Below, piece by piece: positions 1 through 6,206 of a DNA stretch of 10,105 nt. The DNA comes from Pseudomonadota bacterium. Lineage in GTDB: Bacteria; Desulfobacterota; GWC2-55-46; JADFVP01. The first letter of the stretch is position 1; the number at the start of each line of letters is the position of its first letter. The translations under genes were made by a program, and so were the position numbers. The notes beneath the pieces are model-generated. The model saw nothing but the letters and a program-made list of their open reading frames with translations, was not told the DNA's origin and made no database searches. Location: contig JADFVP010000091.1 in the NCBI GenBank assembly GCA_015222595.1, forward strand, positions 1-10,105, read 5' to 3'.

Positions 1-660
1 AGCGCAAAAGAGAGAGAGACCCTTACCATAGCCCTTCCGAAGGGGCGGATACTGAAGGAGGCTGCCGAGCTTTTTAGAGCCGCAGGCGTTGACTTCAGCC
101 AGATCTTTCAGGACAAGCGCAAGCTGATCTCCGAGACGTTAGAAGAGGGGCTGCGGTTCATGATAGTCAGGAGCCAGGACGTGCCGACCTATGTCGAGTA
201 CGGGGCCGCCGATATGGGAATCGCCGGGTGCGACGTTCTGCTTGAGCAGGGCCTCGATCTTTACGAGCCGCTCGATCTTGAAATAGGCAAGTGCCGCATG
301 ATGATTGCAGAGCCCAAAGAGGTTGCAGGGCTCGATAGTCCCGCCGACTGGACCCACATGAAGATTGCGAGCAAGTACCCGAAGATCACCATGAAGTACT
401 TTCTCGAAAAGGGCGTTCAGGTCGAGATAATAAAACTGTACGGCTCGATTGAACTCGCCCCGCTGCTCGGTCTCTCAGACAGAATTGTAGACCTTGTTGA
501 AACCGGCGAGACGCTCAAGAAGAACGGCATGGTCGAAGTGGAGACCATTATGGATATAAGCTCGAAGCTTGTCTGCAACAGGGCGAGCCTCAAGATGAAA
601 CCGAAGAGGATAAAAGAGCTTGTGGAGCGGCTTGCCAAGGCCGTAGAGCAGAAGGGCTGA
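1..660 (+). CDS. hisG: ATP phosphoribosyltransferase, short form (5' end missing)
   Basis: HisG catalyses the first committed step of histidine synthesis, condensing ATP with PRPP to give phosphoribosyl-ATP. The frame is open from base 1 and reads SAKERETLTIALPKGRI, close to the family's normal beginning, so probably only the start codon and perhaps a few residues are missing. Visible family features are the LPKGR segment (12-16 of the visible part), IVRSQDVPTYVEYGAADMGI (from about 55), a KYP motif, and the PRPP-binding loop VETGETLKKNGM (166-177). The protein stops at about 219 visible residues, right after the catalytic domain. It is therefore the short HisG lacking the C-terminal regulatory ACT-like domain. 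Short HisG enzymes are known to work with the tRNA-synthetase-like subunit HisZ, which is not in this window. HisD follows after 8 bp, consistent with one transcript. Confidence 0.94.
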   Translation, partial: SAKERETLTIALPKGRILKEAAELFRAAGVDFSQIFQDKRKLISETLEEGLRFMIVRSQDVPTYVEYGAADMGIAGCDVLLEQGLDLYEPLDLEIGKCRMMIAEPKEVAGLDSPADWTHMKIASKYPKITMKYFLEKGVQVEIIKLYGSIELAPLLGLSDRIVDLVETGETLKKNGMVEVETIMDISSKLVCNRASLKMKPKRIKELVERLAKAVEQKG

Positions 661-668
661 TAGGTTTC

Positions 669-2036
669 GTGCAGATAAAAAAGACCAGCAGTAAGGGCTT
701 TGGCGCGTGGCTAAGGACCATTACCGATCGCTCAGATAGCGCGCCCGAAGGTGTTGAGGAGACGGTCAAAGAGATCGTCGAGTCTGTTCGTACCGGAGGC
801 GACAAGGCGCTCAGCGAGTACACAAAACGCTTCGACTCGGTAAACGTTCGAGTGGGCAAAAGCGGCAAGGGCAGTTTCGAGGTCTCAAGGCGCGAGATAA
901 ACGCCGCCTACAACTCTATACCGAAGCGCGACCTCGAAGTCTTGGACACCGCTGCCGAGCGAATAGAGTCTTTCCACATGCGGCTCTTAGAAGACTCGTG
1001 GTCGTATACCGACCCCGACGGCTCTCTCTTGGGAGTTATGGTTACGCCCATAGAGCGCGCAGGCATCTACGTGCCCGGCGGCAAGGCAGCCTATCCGTCT
1101 ACCGTTCTGATGAATGCTATTCCCGCAGGCGTTGCCGGTGTGGACGAGATTCACATGACGACTCCTCCGTCTCCCGACGGGATTAACCCTTATGTTCTGG
1201 CGGCCGCAAAGCTCTCGGGAGTCGATACCGTCTTTCGGGTCGGTGGCGCGCAGGCAATTGCAGCGCTCGCATACGGCACCGAGAGTGTTCCGGCGGTGGA
1301 CAAGATTACGGGCCCCGGCAACATCTACGTTGCAACTGCAAAGAGGCTGGTCTTCGGCGCGGTTGATATCGACATGGTAGCCGGGCCGAGCGAGATACTC
1401 ATTGTAAACGACGGCACGGGCGAGCCTGCCTGGATGGCTGCCGACCTGCTCTCTCAGGCCGAGCACGACGAGCTTGCCTCTTCGGTGCTCATTACGACCT
1501 CTTTAAAGACCGCGCGTGCAGTGAAACTCGAAGTAGAGGTGCAGCTCAAGAAACTGAAGAAGCGCAAGATAGCTGCTGAGTCAATTGAGCGGTACGGGGC
1601 GATAATCGTAGCTGCCGACATAAAAGAGGCCGTAGAGATATCGAACGAGATCGCGCCTGAGCACCTGGAGCTTTTTGTGCAGAGGCCTGAAGAGCTGCTG
1701 CCCGCTATCCGCAACGCAGGCGCAGTCTTTCTTGGGGCCAATACCCCTGAGGCGTTCGGCGACTACCTTGCAGGGCCGAACCACACGCTCCCGACCGGAG
1801 GCACGGCGCGCTTTAGCTCGCCGCTCGGTGTGCAGGACTTTTTAAAGCGCACAAGCATTATAGGGTTTTCTGAAGCTGGCCTGAAAAGATTCGGCGCAAA
1901 GGCCGCAAGGTTCGCGGCAATAGAGGGACTAGGCGCGCACGCCAACAGCGTTAAGGTGAGGCTTGCCGGCCCGACGACTTCAAAGAAGACCGTTCCGGCT
2001 AAGAAGACCGGCCCTGTCAAGAAGAGAAAGAAGTAG
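669..2036 (+). CDS. hisD: Histidinol dehydrogenase with lysine-rich C-terminal tail
   Basis: This zinc enzyme oxidises L-histidinol to L-histidine in two NAD-dependent steps, the last of the pathway. The start is a GTG 8 bp after hisG; no earlier start fits and the Shine-Dalgarno sequence is weak, so coupling to hisG translation is likely. Family landmarks are GIYVPGGKAAYPS (132-144), VGGAQAIAAL (191-200), KITGPGN (212-218) and VAGPSEI (237-243). By alignment to E. coli HisD the zinc ligands are Gln263, His266, Asp365 and His424, and the catalytic pair is Glu331-His332 in APEHLEL. All are present, so the enzyme should be active. The protein is 455 residues against about 430 usually. The excess is a basic tail from about residue 435, built on a six-residue KKTxPx repeat and ending KKRKK. 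The tail is not needed for the reaction as known; its role is unknown. Confidence 0.97.
   Translation: MQIKKTSSKGFGAWLRTITDRSDSAPEGVEETVKEIVESVRTGGDKALSEYTKRFDSVNVRVGKSGKGSFEVSRREINAAYNSIPKRDLEVLDTAAERIESFHMRLLEDSWSYTDPDGSLLGVMVTPIERAGIYVPGGKAAYPSTVLMNAIPAGVAGVDEIHMTTPPSPDGINPYVLAAAKLSGVDTVFRVGGAQAIAALAYGTESVPAVDKITGPGNIYVATAKRLVFGAVDIDMVAGPSEILIVNDGTGEPAWMAADLLSQAEHDELASSVLITTSLKTARAVKLEVEVQLKKLKKRKIAAESIERYGAIIVAADIKEAVEISNEIAPEHLELFVQRPEELLPAIRNAGAVFLGANTPEAFGDYLAGPNHTLPTGGTARFSSPLGVQDFLKRTSIIGFSEAGLKRFGAKAARFAAIEGLGAHANSVKVRLAGPTTSKKTVPAKKTGPVKKRKK
1983..2018 (+). repeat. 18-bp tandem repeat encoding the HisD lysine-rich tail
   Basis: Two adjacent 18-bp units both begin AAGAAGACCG and encode KKTVPA then KKTGPV. 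They are followed by a further lysine-rich stretch before the stop codon. The first ten bases are identical and the rest diverged, consistent with a tail that grew by local duplication (inference). Confidence 0.7.
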
Positions 2037-2054
2037 ACAGCAACACAACAACTA

Positions 2055-2059
2055 AGAGG
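2055..2059 (+). promoter_or_regulatory. Ribosome binding site deciding the hisB start
   Basis: AGAGG lies 7 nt before the ATG at 2067 but only 1 nt before an in-frame GTG at 2061. The spacing makes the ATG the credible start and removes two residues from the longest possible reading frame. Confidence 0.7.
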
Positions 2060-2066
2060 TGTGCAG

Positions 2067-2696
2067 ATGGCACGGACCGCTAAGGTAGTACGGAAGACCA
2101 AAGAGACCGAGATAGAGCTTGAGCTGGATATAGAGTCGGGCGAAGACTCCGATATCTTCACACCCGTTCCGTTCTTCACGCATATGCTCGACAACTTCTC
2201 GCGCCACGGTCTCTTCTCTATGAACCTCGACGTGAAGGGCGACGTTGAGGTAGACCTGCACCACACGGTAGAAGACGTAGGGCTTGCGCTCGGAGAGGCC
2301 TTTAAGGAGGCCCTTGGGGATAAGCGCGGCATAAGGCGCTGCGCCACGGCGAGCGTGCCGATGATGGATGCGCTGACCACAGTGGTGGTTGATATAAGCG
2401 GTAGGCCGTACTTCCGGTTCGACACCACCCGCAACTCATACTCCGTTGCCCACAAGAGCGTTGCCTCTATGGTCGGTCAAAATCTAGAAAAGGCCTTCGA
2501 CATAGACCTTACGTGCGAGTTCTTAAAAGCGCTCTCCAACTCCGCAGGGCTAGACCTCCATGTAAAACTTGAGTACGGCAGAGACGTGCATCACTCGATA
2601 GAGTCTATTTTCAAAGCTCTTGGGCGTGCGCTCAGCGGTGCGGTAGAGATAGATAAAAGGATAAAGGGCGTGCCTTCAACAAAGGGAACGCTTTAA
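2067..2696 (+). CDS. hisB: Imidazoleglycerol-phosphate dehydratase (monofunctional)
   Basis: This manganese enzyme dehydrates imidazole glycerol phosphate to imidazole acetol phosphate. The 209-residue protein has RKTKET near the N-terminus (9-14), both family signatures, VDLHHTVEDVG (62-72) and GRDVHHSIESIFK (171-183), and the phosphate-binding PSTKG at the C-terminus (203-207). Metal-binding histidines and glutamates are present: His39, His65, His66, Glu69, His175, His176, Glu179. No HAD phosphatase domain is fused, so histidinol phosphatase must be a separate gene. Some usually conserved spots differ: FFTHM where FFDHM is typical, and VPMMDAL where PMDEAL is typical. The enzyme is probably functional but somewhat divergent. 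It follows hisD directly; the hisC often found between them is absent. HisH begins 8 bp after the stop. Confidence 0.96.
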   Translation: MARTAKVVRKTKETEIELELDIESGEDSDIFTPVPFFTHMLDNFSRHGLFSMNLDVKGDVEVDLHHTVEDVGLALGEAFKEALGDKRGIRRCATASVPMMDALTTVVVDISGRPYFRFDTTRNSYSVAHKSVASMVGQNLEKAFDIDLTCEFLKALSNSAGLDLHVKLEYGRDVHHSIESIFKALGRALSGAVEIDKRIKGVPSTKGTL

Positions 2697-2704
2697 AGAC
2701 TGAT

Positions 2705-3352
2705 ATGATAGCGGTTATAGATTACGATATGGGCAACCTTAGAAGCGTTGCCAAGGCGTTCGAAAAGGTCGGGGCAGATGTGGTTGTTACGCGCGAGCCG
2801 GGCAAGATCGTGGACGCGAGCCACGTTGTGCTGCCCGGAGTCGGGGCCTTCAGGGATTGTATGCACCACCTGAGGGAGTTTAAGCTGATCGACCCGATCC
2901 TTAAAACCATCGAGTCAGGCAAGCCTTTTCTTGGAATCTGCCTCGGGCTTCAGGTCTTGTTGGATGAGAGCGACGAGTTCGGTCTGCACAAGGGCCTTGG
3001 GCTTATTAGCGGCAGGGTAGAGCTTTTTCCGCCCAACATGGTGGCTGAAGCCGGACAGGGCTCCGAGCGGATGCCAGAGCGTTTGAAAGTCCCGCACATG
3101 GGGTGGAACTCTATCACCAAACACAAAGAGTCGCGCTTGCTAGAAGGCGTGGACGACGGAGAGTACTTCTACTTTGTCCACTCGTACTACGCCGTGCCAA
3201 CCGACCCGTCGGTTACTCTTACCTCGACCAACTACGGAATAGAGTATACAAGCGCCATAGAGGTTGAGAACATGTGGGCCGTGCAGTTCCACCCGGAGAA
3301 GAGCCAGAGCGCGGGGCTGAAGGTGTTGGAGAATTTTAGCCGTATTGACTAA
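2705..3352 (+). CDS. hisH: Imidazole glycerol phosphate synthase, glutaminase subunit
   Basis: HisH is a class I glutamine amidotransferase that hydrolyses glutamine and passes ammonia through HisF to make imidazole glycerol phosphate and AICAR. The ATG at 2705 gives the expected MIAVIDYDMGNLRSV beginning. The catalytic triad is visible as Cys79 in GICLGLQ and His196 and Glu198 in QFHPEKS. Other family segments are LPGVGAFRDCM (43-53), PHMGWNS (130-136) and YFVHSYYA (156-163). At 215 residues it is slightly longer than usual; the excess is a loop of roughly ten residues at about 110-126, just before the conserved KVPHMGW. Only a weak Shine-Dalgarno sequence precedes it, and the 8-bp gap to hisB suggests coupled translation. 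Its partner HisF is encoded two genes downstream. Confidence 0.97.
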   Translation: MIAVIDYDMGNLRSVAKAFEKVGADVVVTREPGKIVDASHVVLPGVGAFRDCMHHLREFKLIDPILKTIESGKPFLGICLGLQVLLDESDEFGLHKGLGLISGRVELFPPNMVAEAGQGSERMPERLKVPHMGWNSITKHKESRLLEGVDDGEYFYFVHSYYAVPTDPSVTLTSTNYGIEYTSAIEVENMWAVQFHPEKSQSAGLKVLENFSRID

Positions 3353-3384
3353 CGAACAGCAGGTAAACCGGGAGAAGGACTTTT

Positions 3385-4107
3385 ATGTTAGTGATCGCAG
3401 CGATAGACCTTAAGGGCGGCCAGTGCGTTCGTCTTACTCAGGGAGATATGAACAACGTTACCGTCTTTGCCGACGACCCTGTTGACATGGCGAAGAGGTG
3501 GGAGGCCGAAGGTGCGCGGCTCATTCACGTGGTCGATCTCGACGGGGCCATAGAGGGCTCTGCAAAGAACTTCGAGGCGGTAAAGCGCATAGTAGAGGCT
3601 GTTAACGTGCCTGTTCAGATAGGCGGCGGCATAAGGAACCTTGAGGTCGCCGAGAAGTATCTGGCGCTCGCTGGAATAAAGCAGGTCATACTCGGTACCG
3701 CAGCCATTAAAGACCCTGAGTTCCTCGTAGAACTTATCAAACGCCACCCCCGGCGCGTTGCCGTCGGCATAGACGCCAAGGACGGCCTCGTGGCAATCAA
3801 AGGCTGGGTCGAGGTGACAGACATGAAAGCGGTCGACCTTGCGAAGAGGCTCGAAGGCGTGGGCGTGGCCTGTATAATTTACACCGACATTGCGCGCGAC
3901 GGGATGATGAAGGGCCCGAACGTCGAAGCCACGGCAGAGCTTGCCGACTCGGTGAACATTCCGGTCATAGCGTCCGGCGGCATCTCGTCCATCTCCGACG
4001 TAGAGAGGTACAGAAGAACCGCAGTAGAGGGAGTGCTCATAGGCCGCGCCCTCTATACCGGAGACGTTGAGCTTGCCGAAGCGATTCGAATAGCCGACGC
4101 GCTTTAG
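3385..4107 (+). CDS. hisA: Phosphoribosylformimino-AICAR isomerase (ProFAR isomerase)
   Basis: HisA is a TIM-barrel enzyme that carries out the Amadori isomerisation of ProFAR to PRFAR, the substrate of HisHF. The 240-residue length is normal. Catalytic Asp8 (AAIDLKGGQCVRL) and the second catalytic aspartate, Asp130 (VGIDAKDG), are present. So are the phosphate-binding half-barrel motifs IGGGIR (79-84) and ASGGISS (196-202), and TDIARDGMMKGPN (167-179), which is typical of HisA rather than HisF. The start ATG at 3385 has a strong AGAAGG Shine-Dalgarno 6 nt upstream. It lies 32 bp after hisH and 89 bp before hisF, the widest gap inside the operon. Confidence 0.97.
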   Translation: MLVIAAIDLKGGQCVRLTQGDMNNVTVFADDPVDMAKRWEAEGARLIHVVDLDGAIEGSAKNFEAVKRIVEAVNVPVQIGGGIRNLEVAEKYLALAGIKQVILGTAAIKDPEFLVELIKRHPRRVAVGIDAKDGLVAIKGWVEVTDMKAVDLAKRLEGVGVACIIYTDIARDGMMKGPNVEATAELADSVNIPVIASGGISSISDVERYRRTAVEGVLIGRALYTGDVELAEAIRIADAL

Positions 4108-4196
4108 TTCTTCCGGCAGTACTTTCGTTCGTTCTTTAGCATAAGCCGCAATACCGACACTCTCACCTTTATACAAGAGCCGGAGAAGAGTTACCG
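4108..4196 (+). other. hisA-hisF intergenic gap
   Basis: This 89-bp gap is long for an otherwise tight operon. It contains a short CTTTCGTTCGTTCTTTAG run (4123-4140) and a weak TATACA hexamer (4170-4175) with no convincing -35 element. I see no terminator or strong hairpin. GGAGAAGAG upstream of 4197 can serve as the hisF ribosome binding site. The gap could hold a weak internal promoter or simply be spacer. Confidence 0.4.
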
Positions 4197-5042
4197 ATGC
4201 TGACAAAGAGGATAATACCTTGTCTCGACGTTAAGGACGGGCGCGTGGTAAAGGGCGTCAGTTTTGTCGAGTTGATAGACGCCGGAGACCCAGTGGAGTC
4301 TGCCCTTGCGTACGAGGCTCAGGGCGCGGATGAACTCGTCTTTCTCGATATCACCGCCTCTCACGAAGAGCGCAAGACGATACTCGACGTCGTTAGAGAG
4401 ACAGCTTCGGACGTCTTTATGCCGCTGACCGTTGGCGGCGGAATCCGCACGATAGACGATATACACGAACTGCTCCATGCGGGCACGGATAAGGTCTCGA
4501 TAAACACAACGGCTGTTGAGAACCCGGAGTTCGTAAAAGAGGCCGCAGAGCGTTTCGGCAGCAGCACTATTGTGGTCGCAATAGACGCCAAGAGGCGCCA
4601 TGTGGGTGGAGACAAGACAGCAGAATTTATAGAGCCGCCCTGCTGGGAGGTCTTTACGCACGGAGGGCGCAGACCCACCGGGCTAGATGTTATTGAATGG
4701 GCTACAAAGATGGAGCGCTACGGAGCTGGTGAGATACTCCTTACCAGCATGGACTCCGACGGACAGAAGCACGGCTACGACATTGCGCTGACCCGGTCCG
4801 TGGCAGACGCTCTCAATATTCCGGTAATAGCATCAGGCGGCGCCGGAACGCTGGCCCATATTGAAGAGGCCTTTACCGAGGGAGGGGCCTCTGCTGCTCT
4901 TGCGGCCTCTATCTTCCACTTCGGGGAGTTCACCATTCCTGAGACCAAGGAGTATCTTAAGGGTGTAGGCGTGGCGGTAAGGCCGCCTGCCGGTTGCCAT
5001 CCCTCTTCTTCAGACTCAAGTGACCCAAGTGACGAAGCATGA
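4197..5042 (+). CDS. hisF: Imidazole glycerol phosphate synthase, cyclase subunit
   Basis: HisF is the TIM-barrel cyclase that uses ammonia from HisH to convert PRFAR into imidazole glycerol phosphate and AICAR. Residue numbers match well-studied HisF proteins: the two catalytic aspartates are Asp11 (IIPCLDVKDGRVVKG) and Asp130 (VVAIDAKR). The phosphate-binding motifs TVGGGIRT (78-85) and ASGGAGT are present, as is LTSMDSDGQKHGYD. The protein is 281 residues against about 253 usually. Two things explain this: an insertion of about ten residues after Asp130 (around 135-149, including EFIEPPCW) in the segment following strand 5 on the catalytic face, and a tail of about 19 residues after Arg262 rich in Ser, Asp and Pro. 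The stop overlaps the next start as ATGA, so translation of the downstream membrane protein is probably coupled. Confidence 0.97.
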   Translation: MLTKRIIPCLDVKDGRVVKGVSFVELIDAGDPVESALAYEAQGADELVFLDITASHEERKTILDVVRETASDVFMPLTVGGGIRTIDDIHELLHAGTDKVSINTTAVENPEFVKEAAERFGSSTIVVAIDAKRRHVGGDKTAEFIEPPCWEVFTHGGRRPTGLDVIEWATKMERYGAGEILLTSMDSDGQKHGYDIALTRSVADALNIPVIASGGAGTLAHIEEAFTEGGASAALAASIFHFGEFTIPETKEYLKGVGVAVRPPAGCHPSSSDSSDPSDEA

Positions 5043-5509
5043 AACAGGGCGAAGGATACCTAAAGCTTATTATCCTTTACAAGAGTGTCATGGGGGTCTG
5101 CGAGCTTATCCTCTCCGTTGTCCTTTTGCGACTGCTCGATAGAGACTTAGGCGTTCTGATAACGGGTATCGCCGATATGCTGGGGCTCGATTCCCAGGGC
5201 TACCTTATCGGCTATGTGGTGGTGCAGGCAACCCTGCTCGGTGACGGTGCTGTGCTGATCTCTTTAATAGTGCTCGTCACCTTCGGCGTGCTCAACCTGA
5301 TAGAGTCTTACGGGCTGCACAACAGGATGCGTTGGGCAGAGTGGCTTACGGTCATAGGCACCGGGGCGCTTATACCTTACGAAGTGTATGAAATATTTAA
5401 GGCTTTTTCCGGCATAAAGGTGCTGGTGCTTGTAATAAACAGCCTGATTGTCTACTTTTTGGCAAAGCATAAGGAACTATTTAAGCGCAGAAGGCCCCGC
5501 GGGGCGTAA
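5039..5509 (+). CDS. DUF2127-family integral membrane protein
   Basis: This is a 156-residue predicted inner-membrane protein of unknown function. Four hydrophobic segments are visible at about 9-33, 66-91, 100-121 and 126-143. The basic C-terminus (KHKELFKRRRPRGA) probably lies in the cytoplasm. The central RMRWAEWLTVIGTGALIPYE segment with the following IVYFLAKHK resembles the DUF2127 family, where a GL...rWaE....IP.E.Y pattern and a final ...N.....YL are typical; this assignment is by recall. It overlaps hisF by 4 bp (ATGA) and sits in the place where hisI or hisE often lies. Nothing in the sequence links it chemically to histidine; it may ride along or help transport. There is no signal peptide or catalytic motif. 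A GC-rich palindrome near its 3' end is too tight to be a convincing terminator. Confidence 0.8.
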   Translation: MKQGEGYLKLIILYKSVMGVCELILSVVLLRLLDRDLGVLITGIADMLGLDSQGYLIGYVVVQATLLGDGAVLISLIVLVTFGVLNLIESYGLHNRMRWAEWLTVIGTGALIPYEVYEIFKAFSGIKVLVLVINSLIVYFLAKHKELFKRRRPRGA

Positions 5510-5514
5510 AGCTC

Positions 5515-5543
5515 TTGATTTGAGTCTGAAAAAGTAGTATATT
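5515..5543 (+). promoter_or_regulatory. Sigma70-like promoter for the rpsF operon
   Basis: TTGATT (5515-5520) is separated by exactly 17 bp from TATATT (5538-5543). These match the consensus hexamers at 4/6 and 5/6 positions. The site lies just after the histidine operon and before rpsF, in an AT-rich patch within GC-rich DNA. Transcription would begin near 5550, giving a leader of about 145 nt. Start site is inferred, not seen. Confidence 0.6.
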
Positions 5544-5549
5544 TATCAA

Positions 5550-5696
5550 TTCCAGCGCTACACTTCAAAGAGGCTTGGATCGGTCTGTTCCGGCCGTGTT
5601 TCCTTGCAGTGTGGCTAAATCATCAATCCTTGTTCCGTTCTATGCGGAGCGAACCCGCCGGAAACAGTTATGGGCGGGGAACCGGAAGGGGCAGTA
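5550..5696 (+). ncRNA. Structured 5' leader of rpsF, candidate S6:S18 autoregulatory element
   Basis: Two foldable units are visible. In the first, GCTACACT (5557-5564) pairs with AGTGTGGC (5608-5615), eight pairs including one G-U. Inside it, GGCTTGGA (5572-5579) can pair imperfectly with TTCCGGCC (5588-5595). In the second, CCCGCC (5654-5659) pairs with GGCGGG (5673-5678) just ahead of the ribosome binding site. In several bacterial groups the S6:S18 complex is known to bind a leader RNA carrying an unpaired CCG and repress its own operon. CCG triplets occur here, but I could not map the known motif with certainty. The pairing is seen; the regulatory role is inferred. Confidence 0.4.
5684..5691 (+). 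promoter_or_regulatory. Ribosome binding site deciding the rpsF start
   Basis: GGAAGGGG lies 5 nt before the ATG at 5697. An earlier in-frame ATG at 5670 would add nine residues not typical of S6 and would start inside the CCCGCC/GGCGGG hairpin. The 5697 start gives the normal S6 beginning MDRRYET. Confidence 0.75.
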
Positions 5697-6206
5697 ATGG
5701 ACAGACGTTACGAGACAATCTGTATCATCAAGGCCGATATTGGCGAGGCCGAAATCAAAGCTATAGTTACGAAGTCTTCGGAGCTGATTGTACGCGAAAG
5801 CGGAATCGTCAACACCGTAGACGAATGGGGCAGAAGGCGGCTTGCTTACCCGATCCAGAAGAAGCACGACGGTTACTACGTGCTCTTCGATTACAACTCC
5901 GGGCCTGCTGCATCCAAAGAGCTTGAGCGCTCACTGAAGATTAACGAGGATGTGGTCAGACAGCAGACCGTAAAGCTCGACACCGAGTACGTTGCTCCGG
6001 CTCCTGAACCTGAGAAGGTAGAAGAGCCTGTTGCAGCAGCAGCTCCGGCTACAGAGGCAGCACCTGCCGAGAAGACCGAAGCTCCGGCAAAAGAGGAAAC
6101 ACCTGCCAAGGCAACCGAAGCACCGGCAGAAGAGAAGACCGAGACGGTAGAAGCAGAAACCACTAAAGAGACCGATAAGACGGAAGAAGGAGGCGCAGAT
6201 GGATAG
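5697..6206 (+). CDS. rpsF: 30S ribosomal protein S6 with long acidic low-complexity tail
   Basis: S6 binds S18 and the central domain of 16S rRNA in the small-subunit platform. Residues 1 to about 97 form the normal ferredoxin-like S6 domain: RRYETICIIKADI at the N-terminus, the WGRRRLAYPIQKKHDGYYV core (44-62) and INEDVVRQQTVKLD (82-95). From about residue 98 to 169 the sequence is only Ala, Glu, Pro, Lys and Thr with few others. It contains imperfect TEAPAKE/TEAPAEE repeats and about 20 acidic against 7 basic residues. S6 is usually about 95-135 residues, so this tail is long, though acidic S6 tails are known (E. coli S6 has a glutamylated one). The 3' end overlaps rpsR by 8 bp, and the rpsR ribosome binding site lies inside the tail-coding sequence. 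Confidence 0.96.
   Translation: MDRRYETICIIKADIGEAEIKAIVTKSSELIVRESGIVNTVDEWGRRRLAYPIQKKHDGYYVLFDYNSGPAASKELERSLKINEDVVRQQTVKLDTEYVAPAPEPEKVEEPVAAAAPATEAAPAEKTEAPAKEETPAKATEAPAEEKTETVEAETTKETDKTEEGGADG
6185..6193 (+). promoter_or_regulatory. Strong ribosome binding site for rpsR inside rpsF
   Basis: AGAAGGAGG, almost the full anti-16S complement, lies 5 nt before the ATG at 6199. It supports starting S18 at 6199, with the Gly-rich extension, rather than at the internal ATG at 6310. Confidence 0.8.

Noticed and set aside
2061..2066. GTG as the hisB start
   Set aside because: Only 1 nt from the AGAGG ribosome binding site; the ATG at 2067 has proper spacing.
1763..2455. Minus-strand open frame of 230 codons across the hisD-hisB junction
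   Set aside because: Ser-rich shadow translation crossing two well-supported genes; no motif or ribosome binding site.
3388..4206. Long open frame on the minus strand (272 codons) opposite hisA
   Set aside because: It exactly mirrors the strongly supported hisA, has no family resemblance or sensible composition, and is explained by GC-rich codon bias.
5494..5505. GCCCCGCGGGGC palindrome as a terminator for the histidine operon
   Set aside because: It lies inside the membrane-protein coding sequence, leaves at most a 4-bp stem with a 4-nt loop, and no T run follows.
5670..5696. ATG at 5670 as the rpsF start
   Set aside because: Lies within a hairpin and lacks its own ribosome binding site; the added nine residues are atypical of S6 and a strong site precedes the ATG at 5697.
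5609..5926. Plus-strand open frame of 105 codons over the rpsF leader and start
   Set aside because: Different frame from rpsF, overlaps the conserved S6 domain, and its translation is Arg-rich noise.
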